This document shows positions 17,021 through 26,525 of a stretch of 64,000 bases of DNA, piece by piece. Location of the stretch: NCBI RefSeq assembly GCF_018310695.1, contig NZ_JAGXCY010000019.1:30643-94642 (forward strand), read 5' to 3'. The notes below the pieces were generated by a model. The model worked only from the letters and a program-made list of their open reading frames with translations, was not told the DNA's origin and searched no databases. Source of the DNA: Paenibacillus sp. Marseille-Q4541 (GTDB lineage Bacteria; Bacillota; Bacilli; Paenibacillales; Paenibacillaceae). Positions within the stretch are counted from its first letter, which is position 1; the number at the start of each line of letters is the position of its first letter. The translations under genes and the position numbers were made by a program.

Positions 17021-17764
17021 ATGAAACTTACAAATAAAGTCGCAGTTGTAACGGGCGGAGCAAGTGGTATTGGAGCTGCAACAGTAAAACTATTCGTAGA
17101 AGAAGGCGCTAGGGTCGTGATCGCGGATTTCTCTGATCAAGGTCAGTCTTTATCCGATGAACTAAACGCAAATGGATTTGATACACTTTTCGTAAAAACA
17201 GACGTAACGAATGAAGAGCAAGTCAAACATATGGTTGCAGCTACCGTCCAAAAATACGGTAAATTGGATGTGCTATTTGCGAATGCTGGTATTGCTCGCG
17301 ATGGCAAAGCTCATACATTAACCGTAGAAGATTGGAAACATACGATTGATATCAACCTCTCCGGCGTATTCTTATCTGATAAATATGCCATCGAACAAAT
17401 GCTCGCACAAGGAACGGGCGGTAGTATTGTTAACTGTGGTTCCATTCATAGTCACGTTGGTAAAGACTCTGTTACTGCGTATGCAGCTGCGAAAGGCGGA
17501 GTAAAACTGCTTACCCAAACACTGGGTATCACTTATGCCAAAGATGGTATCCGTGCGAACGCTGTATGCCCTGGATACATTGATACTCCGCTCATCAAAG
17601 GCCGTACACAAGAAATTACGGATCATCTCGTTTCTTTACATCCCATGGGCAGACTGGGTAAACCAGAAGAGGTTGCGAAAGCTGTTCTTTTCCTAGCTAG
17701 TGATGATGCTTCATTCGTAACAGGAACAAGTTTGCTTGTAGATGGCGGTTATACTGCACAGTAA
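17021..17764 (+). CDS. Short-chain dehydrogenase/reductase (SDR)
   Basis: Classical NAD(P)-dependent SDR of 247 residues. It has the cofactor motif TGGASGIG (11-18), NAG (88-90) and the catalytic set Ser141, Tyr154 and Lys158 (YAAAK), followed by the PGYIDTP segment and a C-terminal DGGYTAQ. Length and motifs fit the glucose-dehydrogenase/3-oxoacyl-ACP-reductase-like group; the substrate is not determined. The ATG at 17021 follows GGAGG at 17008-17012. It is divergent from a LysR regulator, which likely regulates it, and ends at a strong terminator. Confidence 0.9.
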   Translation: MKLTNKVAVVTGGASGIGAATVKLFVEEGARVVIADFSDQGQSLSDELNANGFDTLFVKTDVTNEEQVKHMVAATVQKYGKLDVLFANAGIARDGKAHTLTVEDWKHTIDINLSGVFLSDKYAIEQMLAQGTGGSIVNCGSIHSHVGKDSVTAYAAAKGGVKLLTQTLGITYAKDGIRANAVCPGYIDTPLIKGRTQEITDHLVSLHPMGRLGKPEEVAKAVLFLASDDASFVTGTSLLVDGGYTAQ

Positions 17765-17777
17765 TAACATTCCTATC

Positions 17778-17838
17778 AAAAGCCCCAAAGTAAGGTTTCT
17801 GGAGCTTTCCTTCCGGGCTCCTAACTTGGGGGCTTTTG
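17778..17838. terminator. Bidirectional intrinsic terminator
   Basis: AAAAGCCCCAAAGT pairs with ACTTGGGGGCTTTT with one bulge. A-rich and T-rich flanks serve both the SDR gene and the convergent ecsB gene. Confidence 0.8.
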
Positions 17839-19086
17839 TTATTCCTTTGATTTCTGCCTATAAGTAGCAAGTAGAGCAATTCCGGGAACGATCCATATCG
17901 AAACAGCCGTCGTTACTATAGCCAGTAAAACTCCATAAAGCCCTGTCTGGACACTGAGACCAAAGGCTGAGGATAACAGAAACGCAGGCAAACTATATAA
18001 TGTACGAACCGCCAGAATAGCTGCTGACTGATGCTGAACTTCCGTATATGGCAGTACTTTCAGATAATCAGAATTCGAAAAAATGTTCCATCTCGTAAAT
18101 AACCAGTAAGCAATCATAAATAGAATAAGCACAAACATAATGCTTTTTATGTAAATAGGAGGAAGCCAGATCGCCGGTATCCCAATGAACGAAATCTGCG
18201 TGTACATAAGTAGTGTTTCTTTTTTTCTTAAAAATGCCTTAATCCCGGCATTGGCTAGTCTTTTTTCCGGTTTCCCCTTATATAACCGCTGTGATTTGGT
18301 GAACAGCCACGTTTTGCTGGTGCTTTTTGTAGGTTTCTCCGTCGCTTGCGACAACAATTTCTCCGTAAGCACCATCTTGGTTTTGTTATCTTCATGGACA
18401 TCTCTCATAAAGGTCCCTGTCATACGAATTCTTTTTCCTATGAGCCATAGAAGAAAAATCATCAGCAAGAGAGTAAGCGGTATTCCAACTACAGATAAAA
18501 GAAAGGCACGGTTTCGTATCGTGATCATGATAAGAACGATTGCTAAAACTGTAGGTAGGAGTGATAGAAGCTTTCCTTTCCATCCACTATAGTTCACACC
18601 TATCATTCTTTCAGCCAATCCACTTACACAAGACAACACAGCAATAAAAATAAAAAATGTAACCCAAAAAGTAAAATCAAATTCAAAATTTCTCACCATA
18701 AATGGAAGGACGATCATGGATAATAAACATCCTTTACCCATGTTCGTAAGAAAACTTACGAGTACTCCCCGCAGCATAATTTGCTTCATCCATGTCTTTT
18801 GTTGCCTAAGAAACAACACATCCGCGTCCTCTAGAAAAAGTAGTAGTTTACCTGAGAACAAGATCCAGATCACAACAGCAAATACGGGAAGCGGAATCCA
18901 CGCTGACCAATCGGGAAGGGGATCTGTCCAGAAGTCAATATATATCCCTCCTCCGATCAACAAGCCTGGAATGAGAATATATAGCATGACAATCCAGTCT
19001 ACAACTGTAGCGAGTGCCTTTCTTTGCTGTTCGATATAAGTACGAAATCTACGCCAAAATATAATTCGCGGAGCTTTCTGCAGCAT
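17839..19086 (-). CDS. ecsB: EcsB-like ABC transporter membrane subunit
   Basis: Polytopic membrane protein of 415 residues with about eight to ten hydrophobic segments and a long polar loop around residues 225-275, matching the EcsB family. EcsAB in Bacillus affects protein secretion, intramembrane proteolysis and competence; the transported molecule is unknown. It begins 24 bases after the stop of the ecsA-like ATPase gene, with an AAGGAGAGAGG ribosome site before the ATG at 19086. The pairing with an EcsA-type ATPase is the main support for the name. Confidence 0.85.
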   Translation of the reverse strand: MLQKAPRIIFWRRFRTYIEQQRKALATVVDWIVMLYILIPGLLIGGGIYIDFWTDPLPDWSAWIPLPVFAVVIWILFSGKLLLFLEDADVLFLRQQKTWMKQIMLRGVLVSFLTNMGKGCLLSMIVLPFMVRNFEFDFTFWVTFFIFIAVLSCVSGLAERMIGVNYSGWKGKLLSLLPTVLAIVLIMITIRNRAFLLSVVGIPLTLLLMIFLLWLIGKRIRMTGTFMRDVHEDNKTKMVLTEKLLSQATEKPTKSTSKTWLFTKSQRLYKGKPEKRLANAGIKAFLRKKETLLMYTQISFIGIPAIWLPPIYIKSIMFVLILFMIAYWLFTRWNIFSNSDYLKVLPYTEVQHQSAAILAVRTLYSLPAFLLSSAFGLSVQTGLYGVLLAIVTTAVSIWIVPGIALLATYRQKSKE

Positions 19087-19110
19087 GACCTCTCTCCTTC
19101 CTCTTCCTAC

Positions 19111-19839
19111 TTATGCCAAAAGAGTGAAACAGTCAAATAATGATGCATTCGGCTGTCTGGCAGCCAACCTTATCTCTTCAAGGGTACCTCTGGACGCAAT
19201 TTCCCCCTTTGACATCAGTATAAAGGAATCACATATCCGCTCTGCGGTATCCAGCACATGGGTACACATAAGAATACCTGCACCACGTTTTCTTTCCATA
19301 TCAAGCAGCTCAAGAAAATCCCTCGTCGCCCTTGGATCCAGCCCGATAAAAGGTTCATCTACGATATACACATCGGGTTTCGATAGAAATCCAATCATCA
19401 GCATCATCTTCTGTTTCATCCCTTTAGAAAAACCGCCTGGTAGTTTGTCTCTCACTGCAGTCATGTCGAACTGTTCCAGCAGCAAATGAGCCTGTTGCTC
19501 AAATGGCTGCTCTTCCATACCAAAAGCAGCAGCGGCTAGATCTAAATGTTCCCATAGTGTTAAATCTTCATAGTAAACCGGACTCTCAGGTACATAAGCA
19601 TACCTTGGCGGGTCACCTGAAATCGTTACACTCGCTTTGCATTCTTTGAGCAAACCTAGAATGGCTTTGATGGTTGTACTTTTACCAGCTCCATTCGGAC
19701 CAATTAGACCCAGTAGTTGTCCTGGCATAATTTCAAAAACAACATCCCGAATGGTAGCTGATCCCGATTCGTATCCCGCTTCCTCAATATGTACTTTAAG
19801 AACAGCCTCTTGATGTTCTAAATGGATGGGCATCGACAT
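19111..19839 (-). CDS. ecsA: EcsA-like ABC transporter ATPase
   Basis: ABC ATPase of 242 residues with Walker A (GPNGAGKST, about 47-55), signature FSKGMKQKM, Walker B (VYIVDEPFIGLD) and H-loop (MCTHVLD). The degenerate signature (FSKGM in place of LSGGQ) and EPFIGLDP are typical of EcsA and related exporters. The ATG at 19839 is nine bases after GGAG. It forms an operon with the ecsB-like gene. The MFS gene just upstream on the same strand ends 73 bases before it and could also be cotranscribed. Confidence 0.88.
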   Translation of the reverse strand: MSMPIHLEHQEAVLKVHIEEAGYESGSATIRDVVFEIMPGQLLGLIGPNGAGKSTTIKAILGLLKECKASVTISGDPPRYAYVPESPVYYEDLTLWEHLDLAAAAFGMEEQPFEQQAHLLLEQFDMTAVRDKLPGGFSKGMKQKMMLMIGFLSKPDVYIVDEPFIGLDPRATRDFLELLDMERKRGAGILMCTHVLDTAERICDSFILMSKGEIASRGTLEEIRLAARQPNASLFDCFTLLA

Positions 19840-19912
19840 ATTCCACTGCTCCTTTACGGATTCACTTTTAAAAAATATACGTATGAGCAGGCATGTCGTT
19901 GCAACGGATGCA

Positions 19913-21058
19913 CTACATAGGGTCCGATACGGAGTCAGGCTCCTTTGTTAGGAAGGCACCGCCCATTAGAACAACTCCACTAACTACAAATACAGATAAG
20001 AGACCTGCTGAACTGCCAATGAGCCCAAAAACCACCGGAGCGATAAGTTGCGACAGCCGATTGGAAGCAAGCCGAAGACCAAGTATTTCTCCGGTCCGAT
20101 TTTTAGGTGAAGCATTGTAAGTCGTTGTCATGGATAAGGGCTGCCCGCAGCCAAGTCCAAGTCCCATAGCAGCACTCAGAAGACAGTAAGCAAAAAAATG
20201 ATCAACTACCGGCATCAGGGCAAATGAAATACCTGCCAGTATGATTGAACCAAACAGAACCTGTCCTCGTCCCATCCGGCGCGTGAGACTGGTGAGAAAA
20301 AGCCTTACTGCTGCCATTGAGAGTCCCTGTATCGCAATAATCCATCCAATTTCGGAAATCGTAAGCCCTACTTCTTCGCCAAGCAAAGGAAAGTAAGCGA
20401 CAAAGATATCTCTGGAATAAAGAACTAACGCACTGGAAAGAAGTGCTTTGCGAAGTGAAACTTTTTTGAGCAATGACAAGGATGCGCCCAATTTCATCTC
20501 CTGTTTACCTTGAGATTGTTTACGAACATTAGGTATAAAAAAAGAAAATAGGATAGGCAAAACACCAATAAAAGAGGCATATCGAAATGCAGTAGAAAAA
20601 GATGCATGGTCTGCCAGATATCCACCGAGGACAGGACCAATAAATCCGCCAATGGCGACAAACATACTAAACATGCTGAAATAATGATCCCTGTTCTCAC
20701 GAGTAGCGACATGTCCAAGCACGTTCTGTAGCGAGATGACGAGAAAGACATGTGACAGACCTACAATGATTTGGGACGCGTATAGTGCAGGTATCGAAGG
20801 AAAAAGTGCAGGAATGAGTACACCAACCGCCGTACCAAAAGACCCAAGAATAACAGGAATTCGATCTCCGATTCGGTCAGCGATTTTTCCTGCATGGATG
20901 GAGAAAATTAGCGGCAAAACAGCATAGACTGCCACCAAAAACCCTACTTGCTGCGTGTCTGCTCCCATGTTGGTTGAATAAAGGGTGATTAACGGTCTTG
21001 TCATATTGAGGACGACCTGGAATCCAAGAATGACGAATAGGATGATTCGGAGTATCAT
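19913..21058 (-). CDS. MFS transporter, 12-helix drug-exporter type
   Basis: Major facilitator protein of about 381 residues with some 12 hydrophobic segments in two six-helix halves. The conserved loop between helices 2 and 3 is GKIADRIGDRIP, and a motif-C-like GFIGPVLGGYLAD occurs in helix 5, a mark of proton-driven exporters. I start at the ATG at 21058, six bases after AGAGGTG; a GTG three codons earlier overlaps that ribosome site. The substrate cannot be predicted. It is divergent from the CitS-like kinase gene. Confidence 0.85.
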   Translation of the reverse strand: MILRIILFVILGFQVVLNMTRPLITLYSTNMGADTQQVGFLVAVYAVLPLIFSIHAGKIADRIGDRIPVILGSFGTAVGVLIPALFPSIPALYASQIIVGLSHVFLVISLQNVLGHVATRENRDHYFSMFSMFVAIGGFIGPVLGGYLADHASFSTAFRYASFIGVLPILFSFFIPNVRKQSQGKQEMKLGASLSLLKKVSLRKALLSSALVLYSRDIFVAYFPLLGEEVGLTISEIGWIIAIQGLSMAAVRLFLTSLTRRMGRGQVLFGSIILAGISFALMPVVDHFFAYCLLSAAMGLGLGCGQPLSMTTTYNASPKNRTGEILGLRLASNRLSQLIAPVVFGLIGSSAGLLSVFVVSGVVLMGGAFLTKEPDSVSDPM

Positions 21059-21197
21059 TGAGCGCACCTCTTTACGTTTTTAGCTTGATTTTTACATTCT
21101 GAAAACTACAATGAGAAAGAAAGCGTTTTTATTCAACTGCTGAAGGGGGCTTGTTGCTTTGCTTACACGTAGAAATCATGCACGCAAGGGACAGCCG

Positions 21198-22784
21198 ATG
21201 AAGCTGAGGTCCAAAATTAACTTACTCGTTATTCTAAACATGCTGCTCGTTCTGTTGTTGTTGCTATCGGCCCTTTCCTATCTCATCATCGAACGTAAAT
21301 TTGATGAGGCAAGTGACCATGCACTCTTTGTAGCAAGAACCGTAGCGGCACTCCCTGAGACAAAAGAAGCTCTGGAAAATAAGAACAGTGCAGTGATTGA
21401 TCCACTTGCCAATCAAATGAAAGAAGCTTCTGGTGCCGAATTTGTTGTCGTTGCGGATACCCAGCTCATTCGATTAAGTCATCCGGACCCAGCAAAAATC
21501 GGCTACACATTAAAAGCAGACGATCTTCCTCTAGACAAGCTTGTGCTTCAGGGCCAAGAAATCGAAACTACCTCTAAAGGAAGTCTAGGACTATCTGTCC
21601 GTGGAAAAACTCCGGTTTGGGGGGACAAAGGAACCCCCATCGGTCTCGTCTCCGTCGGATTTCTCGTAAGCAGTATTTGGCAAGACATCCTCCCCGTTCT
21701 CATTGCAATGGGACTACTTGGTCTCCTTGCTTTATTTCTAGGTCTTGGAGGTGCCCATCTTCTGTCAGGTCATATCAAGAAACAAATATACGATATGGAA
21801 CCTGGAGAAATCGCATTTCTTACAGAACAACAAGCGTCCATCCTAGACTCGACGAAAGAAGGAATTATCGCGATCAATAAAGAAGGCAGTATTATTACCT
21901 GTAACCGTGAAGCAAAAAAACTGATGGGTACACCGGATCATGTTCAGTTAAGCGGACAAAAGATTCAAGACACGCTTCCCGAATCAAGACTGATGGATGT
22001 CATTCATGACGGAGCCATTCACCGAGATGAGCCTATGATTATTGGTAATCATCTCATTATTACAAATCGGGTTCCTGTTGTGAGCGGTGGCCATATCATC
22101 GGGGCTGTAGCTACTTTTCGCGATAAGGTTGAGCTGGATCGCATCTCTAAAAATCTGGCTGATATCGACCAGTACATTGATGCCCTTCGAAGCCAAAGGC
22201 ACGAATTTATGAATCAGCTGCATCTTATCTCAGGTCTTATTAAACTAAGAGAATACGATATGGTTGCCGAAATTATTGATGAAGTCAATGAAGAACAACA
22301 ACATCTCATGGATTTTTTCCTGTCTAAAATCCCCGATGCTGCCGTAGTCGGCGTACTCATTGGGAAATTGCACCGCACTAAAGAAAAAGGAATCATGTTG
22401 ATGGTCGATAATGGATCATCTATACCAGACCCTGTACCGTACCGTGATCTCGTGATCACGTTCCTCGGTAACGCAATTGAGAATGCACTCGAAGCCATCT
22501 CTTCCACCACTACAACAGATACCGGAATTATCACCGTGTCATTTACAGATCAACAGGGTGGGCTGATCATTGAAGTTCAAGATAATGGACCAGGCATTCC
22601 TCCGGATCTGCAGGACCACATATTTGAAGATGGTATAACAACAAAAGGCATGGGACGAGGTTTTGGTCTTGCTTTATTAGAAAGAAAAATGACTGATATA
22701 TCAGGCAAGTTGGTCGTAGAAACCTCTCCAGCGGGTACAAAACTGACTGCATATTTGCCGTATGAAGGAGACGAATCATCATGA
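21198..22784 (+). CDS. CitA/DcuS-family sensor histidine kinase (CitS-like)
   Basis: Membrane sensor kinase of 528 residues. TM1 is at ~10-30, an extracellular sensor with LIRLSHPDPAKIGY (a mark of the citrate/C4-dicarboxylate sensor family) at ~31-160, and TM2 at ~165-190. PAS is at ~205-310, a DHp region with His335 in SQRHEFMNQLHLISG follows, and the HATPase domain runs from ~410 to 528 (NAIENALEA, DNGPGIP, GRGFGLAL). The ATG at 21198 follows AAGGGA; a TTG at 21159 with AAGGGGG is a possible alternative. It overlaps the response regulator by four bases. The nearby CitM-type transporter suggests citrate sensing; malate (MalK-like) is the main alternative. Confidence 0.9.
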   Translation: MKLRSKINLLVILNMLLVLLLLLSALSYLIIERKFDEASDHALFVARTVAALPETKEALENKNSAVIDPLANQMKEASGAEFVVVADTQLIRLSHPDPAKIGYTLKADDLPLDKLVLQGQEIETTSKGSLGLSVRGKTPVWGDKGTPIGLVSVGFLVSSIWQDILPVLIAMGLLGLLALFLGLGGAHLLSGHIKKQIYDMEPGEIAFLTEQQASILDSTKEGIIAINKEGSIITCNREAKKLMGTPDHVQLSGQKIQDTLPESRLMDVIHDGAIHRDEPMIIGNHLIITNRVPVVSGGHIIGAVATFRDKVELDRISKNLADIDQYIDALRSQRHEFMNQLHLISGLIKLREYDMVAEIIDEVNEEQQHLMDFFLSKIPDAAVVGVLIGKLHRTKEKGIMLMVDNGSSIPDPVPYRDLVITFLGNAIENALEAISSTTTTDTGIITVSFTDQQGGLIIEVQDNGPGIPPDLQDHIFEDGITTKGMGRGFGLALLERKMTDISGKLVVETSPAGTKLTAYLPYEGDESS

Positions 22785-23482
22785 GTTCAGGTTGGAATCA
22801 GACACAGCTTTCGGTCCTTATCGTAGAAGATGATTTTCGAATTGCCCAGATGCATGGTAAATATGTGGAATTACATTCAGGATATACACTGGCAGGTATT
22901 GCTCATAACTATAAGGAAGCTGTTAACTTTCTCGAAAATAACACGCCTGATCTGCTCTTATTAGATGTGTATTTACCGGATCATTCCGGTATCGAACTAC
23001 TGCGTACCATTCGCAGTAAGGGATTAAAAGCAGACACCATATTCATAACTGCATCGAAAGAGAGCGATATGATAGAAGAAGGTCTCAGGCTCGGTATTTT
23101 TGATTACTTAATTAAGCCGTTTGATCTTGACCACCTGCAAAATACACTTTCTAAATATGCGAAGTATAAATCAAGGTTGACCTCTTCAGCAGAGCTAAGT
23201 CAAGATATGGTTAATGATCTCATGAAACTTCGGGCACCCAAAGAGACGGCTTCTCCTGTCTTCCAAAAGGGAATTGGTGAGAAAACATTGGAACTGATAC
23301 TGGATTGCATTCGGAGCAGCAACGATTTGAAAACGGCCGAAGATATATCTCTTCTCGCAGGTGTCAGCCTTTCTACCGTACGTAACTATTTAAAATACAT
23401 GGTACAAGAAAACAAAATTGAAGAGTTTCAGCAGTATGGTACGATCGGACGTCCTCAGAAATTGTACCGGATCAAAAGTTAG
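22781..23482 (+). CDS. CitB/CitT-family response regulator
   Basis: Response regulator of 233 residues. The receiver domain has the acidic pair EDD at 16-18, the phosphoacceptor Asp62 (LLLLDVYLPD) and the conserved Lys in YLIKPFD. The C-terminal DNA-binding helix-turn-helix (TAEDISLLAGVSLSTVRNYLKYM) is of the CitT/DctR/MalR type. Its ATG overlaps the kinase stop (ATGA), so translation is coupled; AAGGAG lies 11 bases upstream. A likely target is the citM-malic enzyme pair that converges on it, by analogy with Bacillus CitST/citM. Confidence 0.92.
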   Translation: MSSGWNQTQLSVLIVEDDFRIAQMHGKYVELHSGYTLAGIAHNYKEAVNFLENNTPDLLLLDVYLPDHSGIELLRTIRSKGLKADTIFITASKESDMIEEGLRLGIFDYLIKPFDLDHLQNTLSKYAKYKSRLTSSAELSQDMVNDLMKLRAPKETASPVFQKGIGEKTLELILDCIRSSNDLKTAEDISLLAGVSLSTVRNYLKYMVQENKIEEFQQYGTIGRPQKLYRIKS

Positions 23483-23483
23483 C

Positions 23484-23530
23484 AAAGAAACGGCATCCAT
23501 GAATATTCATCATGGCATGCCGTTTCTTTT
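23484..23530. terminator. Bidirectional intrinsic terminator
   Basis: AAAGAAACGGCAT pairs with ATGCCGTTTCTTT, with inner ATGAAT/ATTCAT pairing. It lies between the convergent response-regulator and malic-enzyme genes. Confidence 0.85.
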
Positions 23531-23533
23531 ATT

Positions 23534-24937
23534 TTAGCGGAATTCTCTTGGAGTACGGCGGGCTACCCCAGTTAAAATGGCCGTTTCAATGACGGCTTTC
23601 CGCACCTGTTTTACGACTTGTTCATTGAAGGTACTCGGAATAATGTATTGATCATTAAGTTCCGAATCCGAGATTACAGATGCGATCGCTCTTGCAGCAG
23701 CAAGCTTCATAGGTTCATTAATGACTCGGGCCCGGCAATCCAGTGCTCCTCGAAAGATGCCCGGGAATACGAGCACGTTATTGATTTGGTTAGGAAGATC
23801 ACTTCTGCCCGTAGCAAATACTTTGACATGAGGCAAAGCCTCCACAGGATCGATCTCAGGAACTGGATTTGCCATGGCAAAGACAATGCTGTCTGGCGCC
23901 ATTTTTTGTACATCTTCCGCATGAAGAATTCCTCCTCTGGAAACACCGATGAATACGTCTGCGTCTGGGAGTACATCTTTAAGAGTTCCTTCAACACCGC
24001 CTAGTTGAGGCTGGTCCGCAAGCCACTGCCACATCGGATATTCATAAGTCCCTCCCCTAACAATAGCTCCATGAATGTCCACCGGTACCAGGTGACGCAC
24101 GCCGGCTCCAAGAAGCATTTTACATATGGATACCCCTGCTGCACCAATACCGTTTACGACGACTTTGATTCTATCCATTCGTTTCCCTACGACTTTTAGG
24201 GCATTTAGCAGCCCAGCGATTACAACGACAGCCGTACCGTGCTGATCATCATGAAAGATCGGAATATCCAGCTCTTCTGTTAATCTTCGTTCAATTTCAA
24301 AGCAACGGGGGGAACTAATATCTTCCAAATTAATACCACCAAACATCGGACTGATCACTTTAATCGTCCGAATGATCTCATCCGTATCCTTGGTATCAAG
24401 ACATATCGGAAAAGCATCTACATCGGCAAGCTGTTTAAATAACATCGCTTTCCCTTCCATAACAGGTGCAGCCGCGTGAGGTCCAATATCCCCGAGCCCA
24501 AGGACAGCAGAGCCGTCCGTGACAACAGCTACCGTATTTCTTTTGATCGTGAGCGAATAAGCTTTCTGCTGATCTTCATGAATCGCAGTACATACTTTCG
24601 CAACGCCAGGCGTATAGACATGAGATAGATCATCCCTTGTTTTAATCGGTAGTTTCGGTGTAACCCCTATTTTCCCACCCAGATGCAGTAAAAACGTTCG
24701 GTCTGAGACATTGATAAGGCGGATCCCATCTACACTTTTCAAAGAATCTACAATTTGTTTTTCACCCGTTTCCGTTGCATCCACTGTAATATCACGAACA
24801 GATGTATCTTTACCTGGACGAATTACATCAATGGAAGTAATATCTCCTCCCGCTTTACTGATCGCTCCCGCCACCTCACCAAATGAAATTTTGGTATGGT
24901 CAAGTTCAACACGCACAATAATACTAGTGTGAGCCAT
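23534..24937 (-). CDS. NAD(P)-dependent malic enzyme with N-terminal ACT-like domain
   Basis: Oxidative decarboxylase converting malate to pyruvate and CO2, 467 residues. Residues ~1-80 form an ACT-like ligand-binding domain (MAHTSIIVRVELDH...). The malic-enzyme N-domain has the YTPGVA motif, the metal/substrate segment DGSAVLGLGDIGP and FHDDQHGTA, and the Rossmann domain has GIGAAG. With the citrate transporter encoded 52 bases upstream it would feed pyruvate production from citrate/malate; the two genes probably form one operon. AAGGAG lies 12 bases before the ATG. Cofactor preference (NAD or NADP) is not determined. Confidence 0.93.
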   Translation of the reverse strand: MAHTSIIVRVELDHTKISFGEVAGAISKAGGDITSIDVIRPGKDTSVRDITVDATETGEKQIVDSLKSVDGIRLINVSDRTFLLHLGGKIGVTPKLPIKTRDDLSHVYTPGVAKVCTAIHEDQQKAYSLTIKRNTVAVVTDGSAVLGLGDIGPHAAAPVMEGKAMLFKQLADVDAFPICLDTKDTDEIIRTIKVISPMFGGINLEDISSPRCFEIERRLTEELDIPIFHDDQHGTAVVVIAGLLNALKVVGKRMDRIKVVVNGIGAAGVSICKMLLGAGVRHLVPVDIHGAIVRGGTYEYPMWQWLADQPQLGGVEGTLKDVLPDADVFIGVSRGGILHAEDVQKMAPDSIVFAMANPVPEIDPVEALPHVKVFATGRSDLPNQINNVLVFPGIFRGALDCRARVINEPMKLAAARAIASVISDSELNDQYIIPSTFNEQVVKQVRKAVIETAILTGVARRTPREFR

Positions 24938-24989
24938 GGTTACAAAACACTCCTTGTTTCTCTATTTTTATATTAGATTCAGCTATTCA

Positions 24990-26303
24990 TTACCAGCCGA
25001 TCACCCCGATAATGAGTGCAGTGATGAGCATAACAAGCGTTGATCCAATTGCCCATTTCAGTGTAAAACGCTGATGATCTCCGAAGTTTACGCCGGCAAG
25101 CCCTACGAGCAAATAAGTTGATGGTACGAGCGGGCTTAGCAAGTGGACTGGTTGTCCAAGTAAAGATGCGCGTCCCATCTCGACTGCATCGACTCCGTAT
25201 GTGGCAGCTGCTTCTGTTACCAAAGGAAGAATCCCGAAATAATAAGCGTCATTGGACATAAAAAAGGTGAACGGCATACTTGCAATTGCGGTAATAACCG
25301 GCATATGTGGACCCATGGCGTCTGGGATAATAGCGACCAAAGTTTGTGCCATTGCATCGACCATTTGAGTGCCAGATAGTATACCTGTAAAAATCCCCGC
25401 TGCGAATACCATAGCCGCAACACTCAGTGCGTTCCCTGCATGGGAAGCAATTCGTTCTTGCTGTTCTTCAAGTGAGCGATAGTTAATAAGAAGCGCCAGT
25501 GAAAACGCTATCATGAATAGAATAGCCAACGGCATAAATCCAGAGACTAGACCTACTAATAACCCTACGGTAAGTGCTAAGTTAATCCAGATCAAACGAG
25601 GACGCTTATAACTCATTTCTTCTGTTGCGGCAGTTTCGCTTTCAAAAACGTCAAACGAACCCCCCTCACGATAAACATAAGTGCCATTTGCTGCGAGGCG
25701 TTTACGCTCTTTACGCCCAAGAATAAAAGCAACGAAAACGACCCAAGCTGAACCAACTACCATTCCTGGAATCATCGGGTTAAATAACTCGGCAGAATCC
25801 AAATGAAGGGCACTCATTGCTCTAGCAGTCGGACCTCCCCAAGGGGTAATATTCATAATTCCACCTGCCAGCATGGTCACTGCCGTTAGAATAAGTGGAT
25901 TCATATTCAGCTTCTTATAGAGAGGGAGCATGGCTGCTATGACAATCATGTAGGTGGTCGAACCATCGCCATCAAGTGAAACGAGCAGAGCAAGAATCGC
26001 GCTTCCAATGACAATTTTGAGTGGATCCCCTTTTACTATTTTCAGGGTTTTATTCACCAGAGGGTCAAATAATCCGGCGTCGATCATAATTCCAAAATAC
26101 AAAATTCCGAAAATCAGCATGACACCGGTCGGAGCAATATTTTTGACCCCATCCATCATCATCGTCCCTAGTTCAGGACCGAATCCACCAACCAAAGCAA
26201 AAAGAACAGGAATCAAAATGAGGGCAACTAAAGCAGATAGACGCTTTGACATAATTAGAAACATAAAGGTTGCAATCATAAGAAAACCAAGTAATGATAG
26301 CAT
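24990..26303 (-). CDS. citM: CitMHS-family citrate:proton symporter
   Basis: Secondary transporter of 437 residues with about 12 membrane segments. CitMHS landmarks include DGDGSTTYMIVIAAMLPLYK, GGIMNITPWGGPTARAMSAL, the FFMSNDAYYFGILPLV segment and QPVHLLSPLVPS. In Bacillus, CitM and CitH take up metal-citrate complexes with protons. The ATG at 26303 follows GGAGG. Upstream lies a cre-like sequence, and downstream is the malic enzyme gene. Metal preference (Mg or Ca class) cannot be told from the sequence alone. Confidence 0.92.
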   Translation of the reverse strand: MLSLLGFLMIATFMFLIMSKRLSALVALILIPVLFALVGGFGPELGTMMMDGVKNIAPTGVMLIFGILYFGIMIDAGLFDPLVNKTLKIVKGDPLKIVIGSAILALLVSLDGDGSTTYMIVIAAMLPLYKKLNMNPLILTAVTMLAGGIMNITPWGGPTARAMSALHLDSAELFNPMIPGMVVGSAWVVFVAFILGRKERKRLAANGTYVYREGGSFDVFESETAATEEMSYKRPRLIWINLALTVGLLVGLVSGFMPLAILFMIAFSLALLINYRSLEEQQERIASHAGNALSVAAMVFAAGIFTGILSGTQMVDAMAQTLVAIIPDAMGPHMPVITAIASMPFTFFMSNDAYYFGILPLVTEAAATYGVDAVEMGRASLLGQPVHLLSPLVPSTYLLVGLAGVNFGDHQRFTLKWAIGSTLVMLITALIIGVIGW

Positions 26304-26337
26304 CGTAGTCCTCCACTCTTCACTCAGGATGTAATTT

Positions 26338-26351
26338 TGGTAGCGCTTTTA
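26338..26351. promoter_or_regulatory. cre-like site upstream of citM
   Basis: TGGTAGCGCTTTTA; read on the minus strand it differs from the CcpA consensus TGWAANCGNTNWCA at two positions. Located 35-48 bases before the citM start. Carbon catabolite control of citM is known in Bacillus, but this match alone is weak. Confidence 0.35.
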
Positions 26352-26463
26352 TTTCCAGATTATATGTGATATTGCTCACACCGGATATGATAAAAAGGTA
26401 AACATCTTATTTTACGTTTAAATCATTATTCACAATAAACACAACCAATCGAAAAAGGCGCAT

Positions 26464-26500
26464 AAAAAAAGGACGATCACCACAACCGTGGCAACCATCC
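26464..26500 (-). terminator. Intrinsic terminator after the EIIA gene
   Basis: A 13-bp stem with several G-U pairs (26471-26483 with 26488-26500). It is followed on the minus strand by seven T residues. Confidence 0.75.
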
Positions 26501-26525
26501 CTTAAATTCAAATTAAAATCATAAT

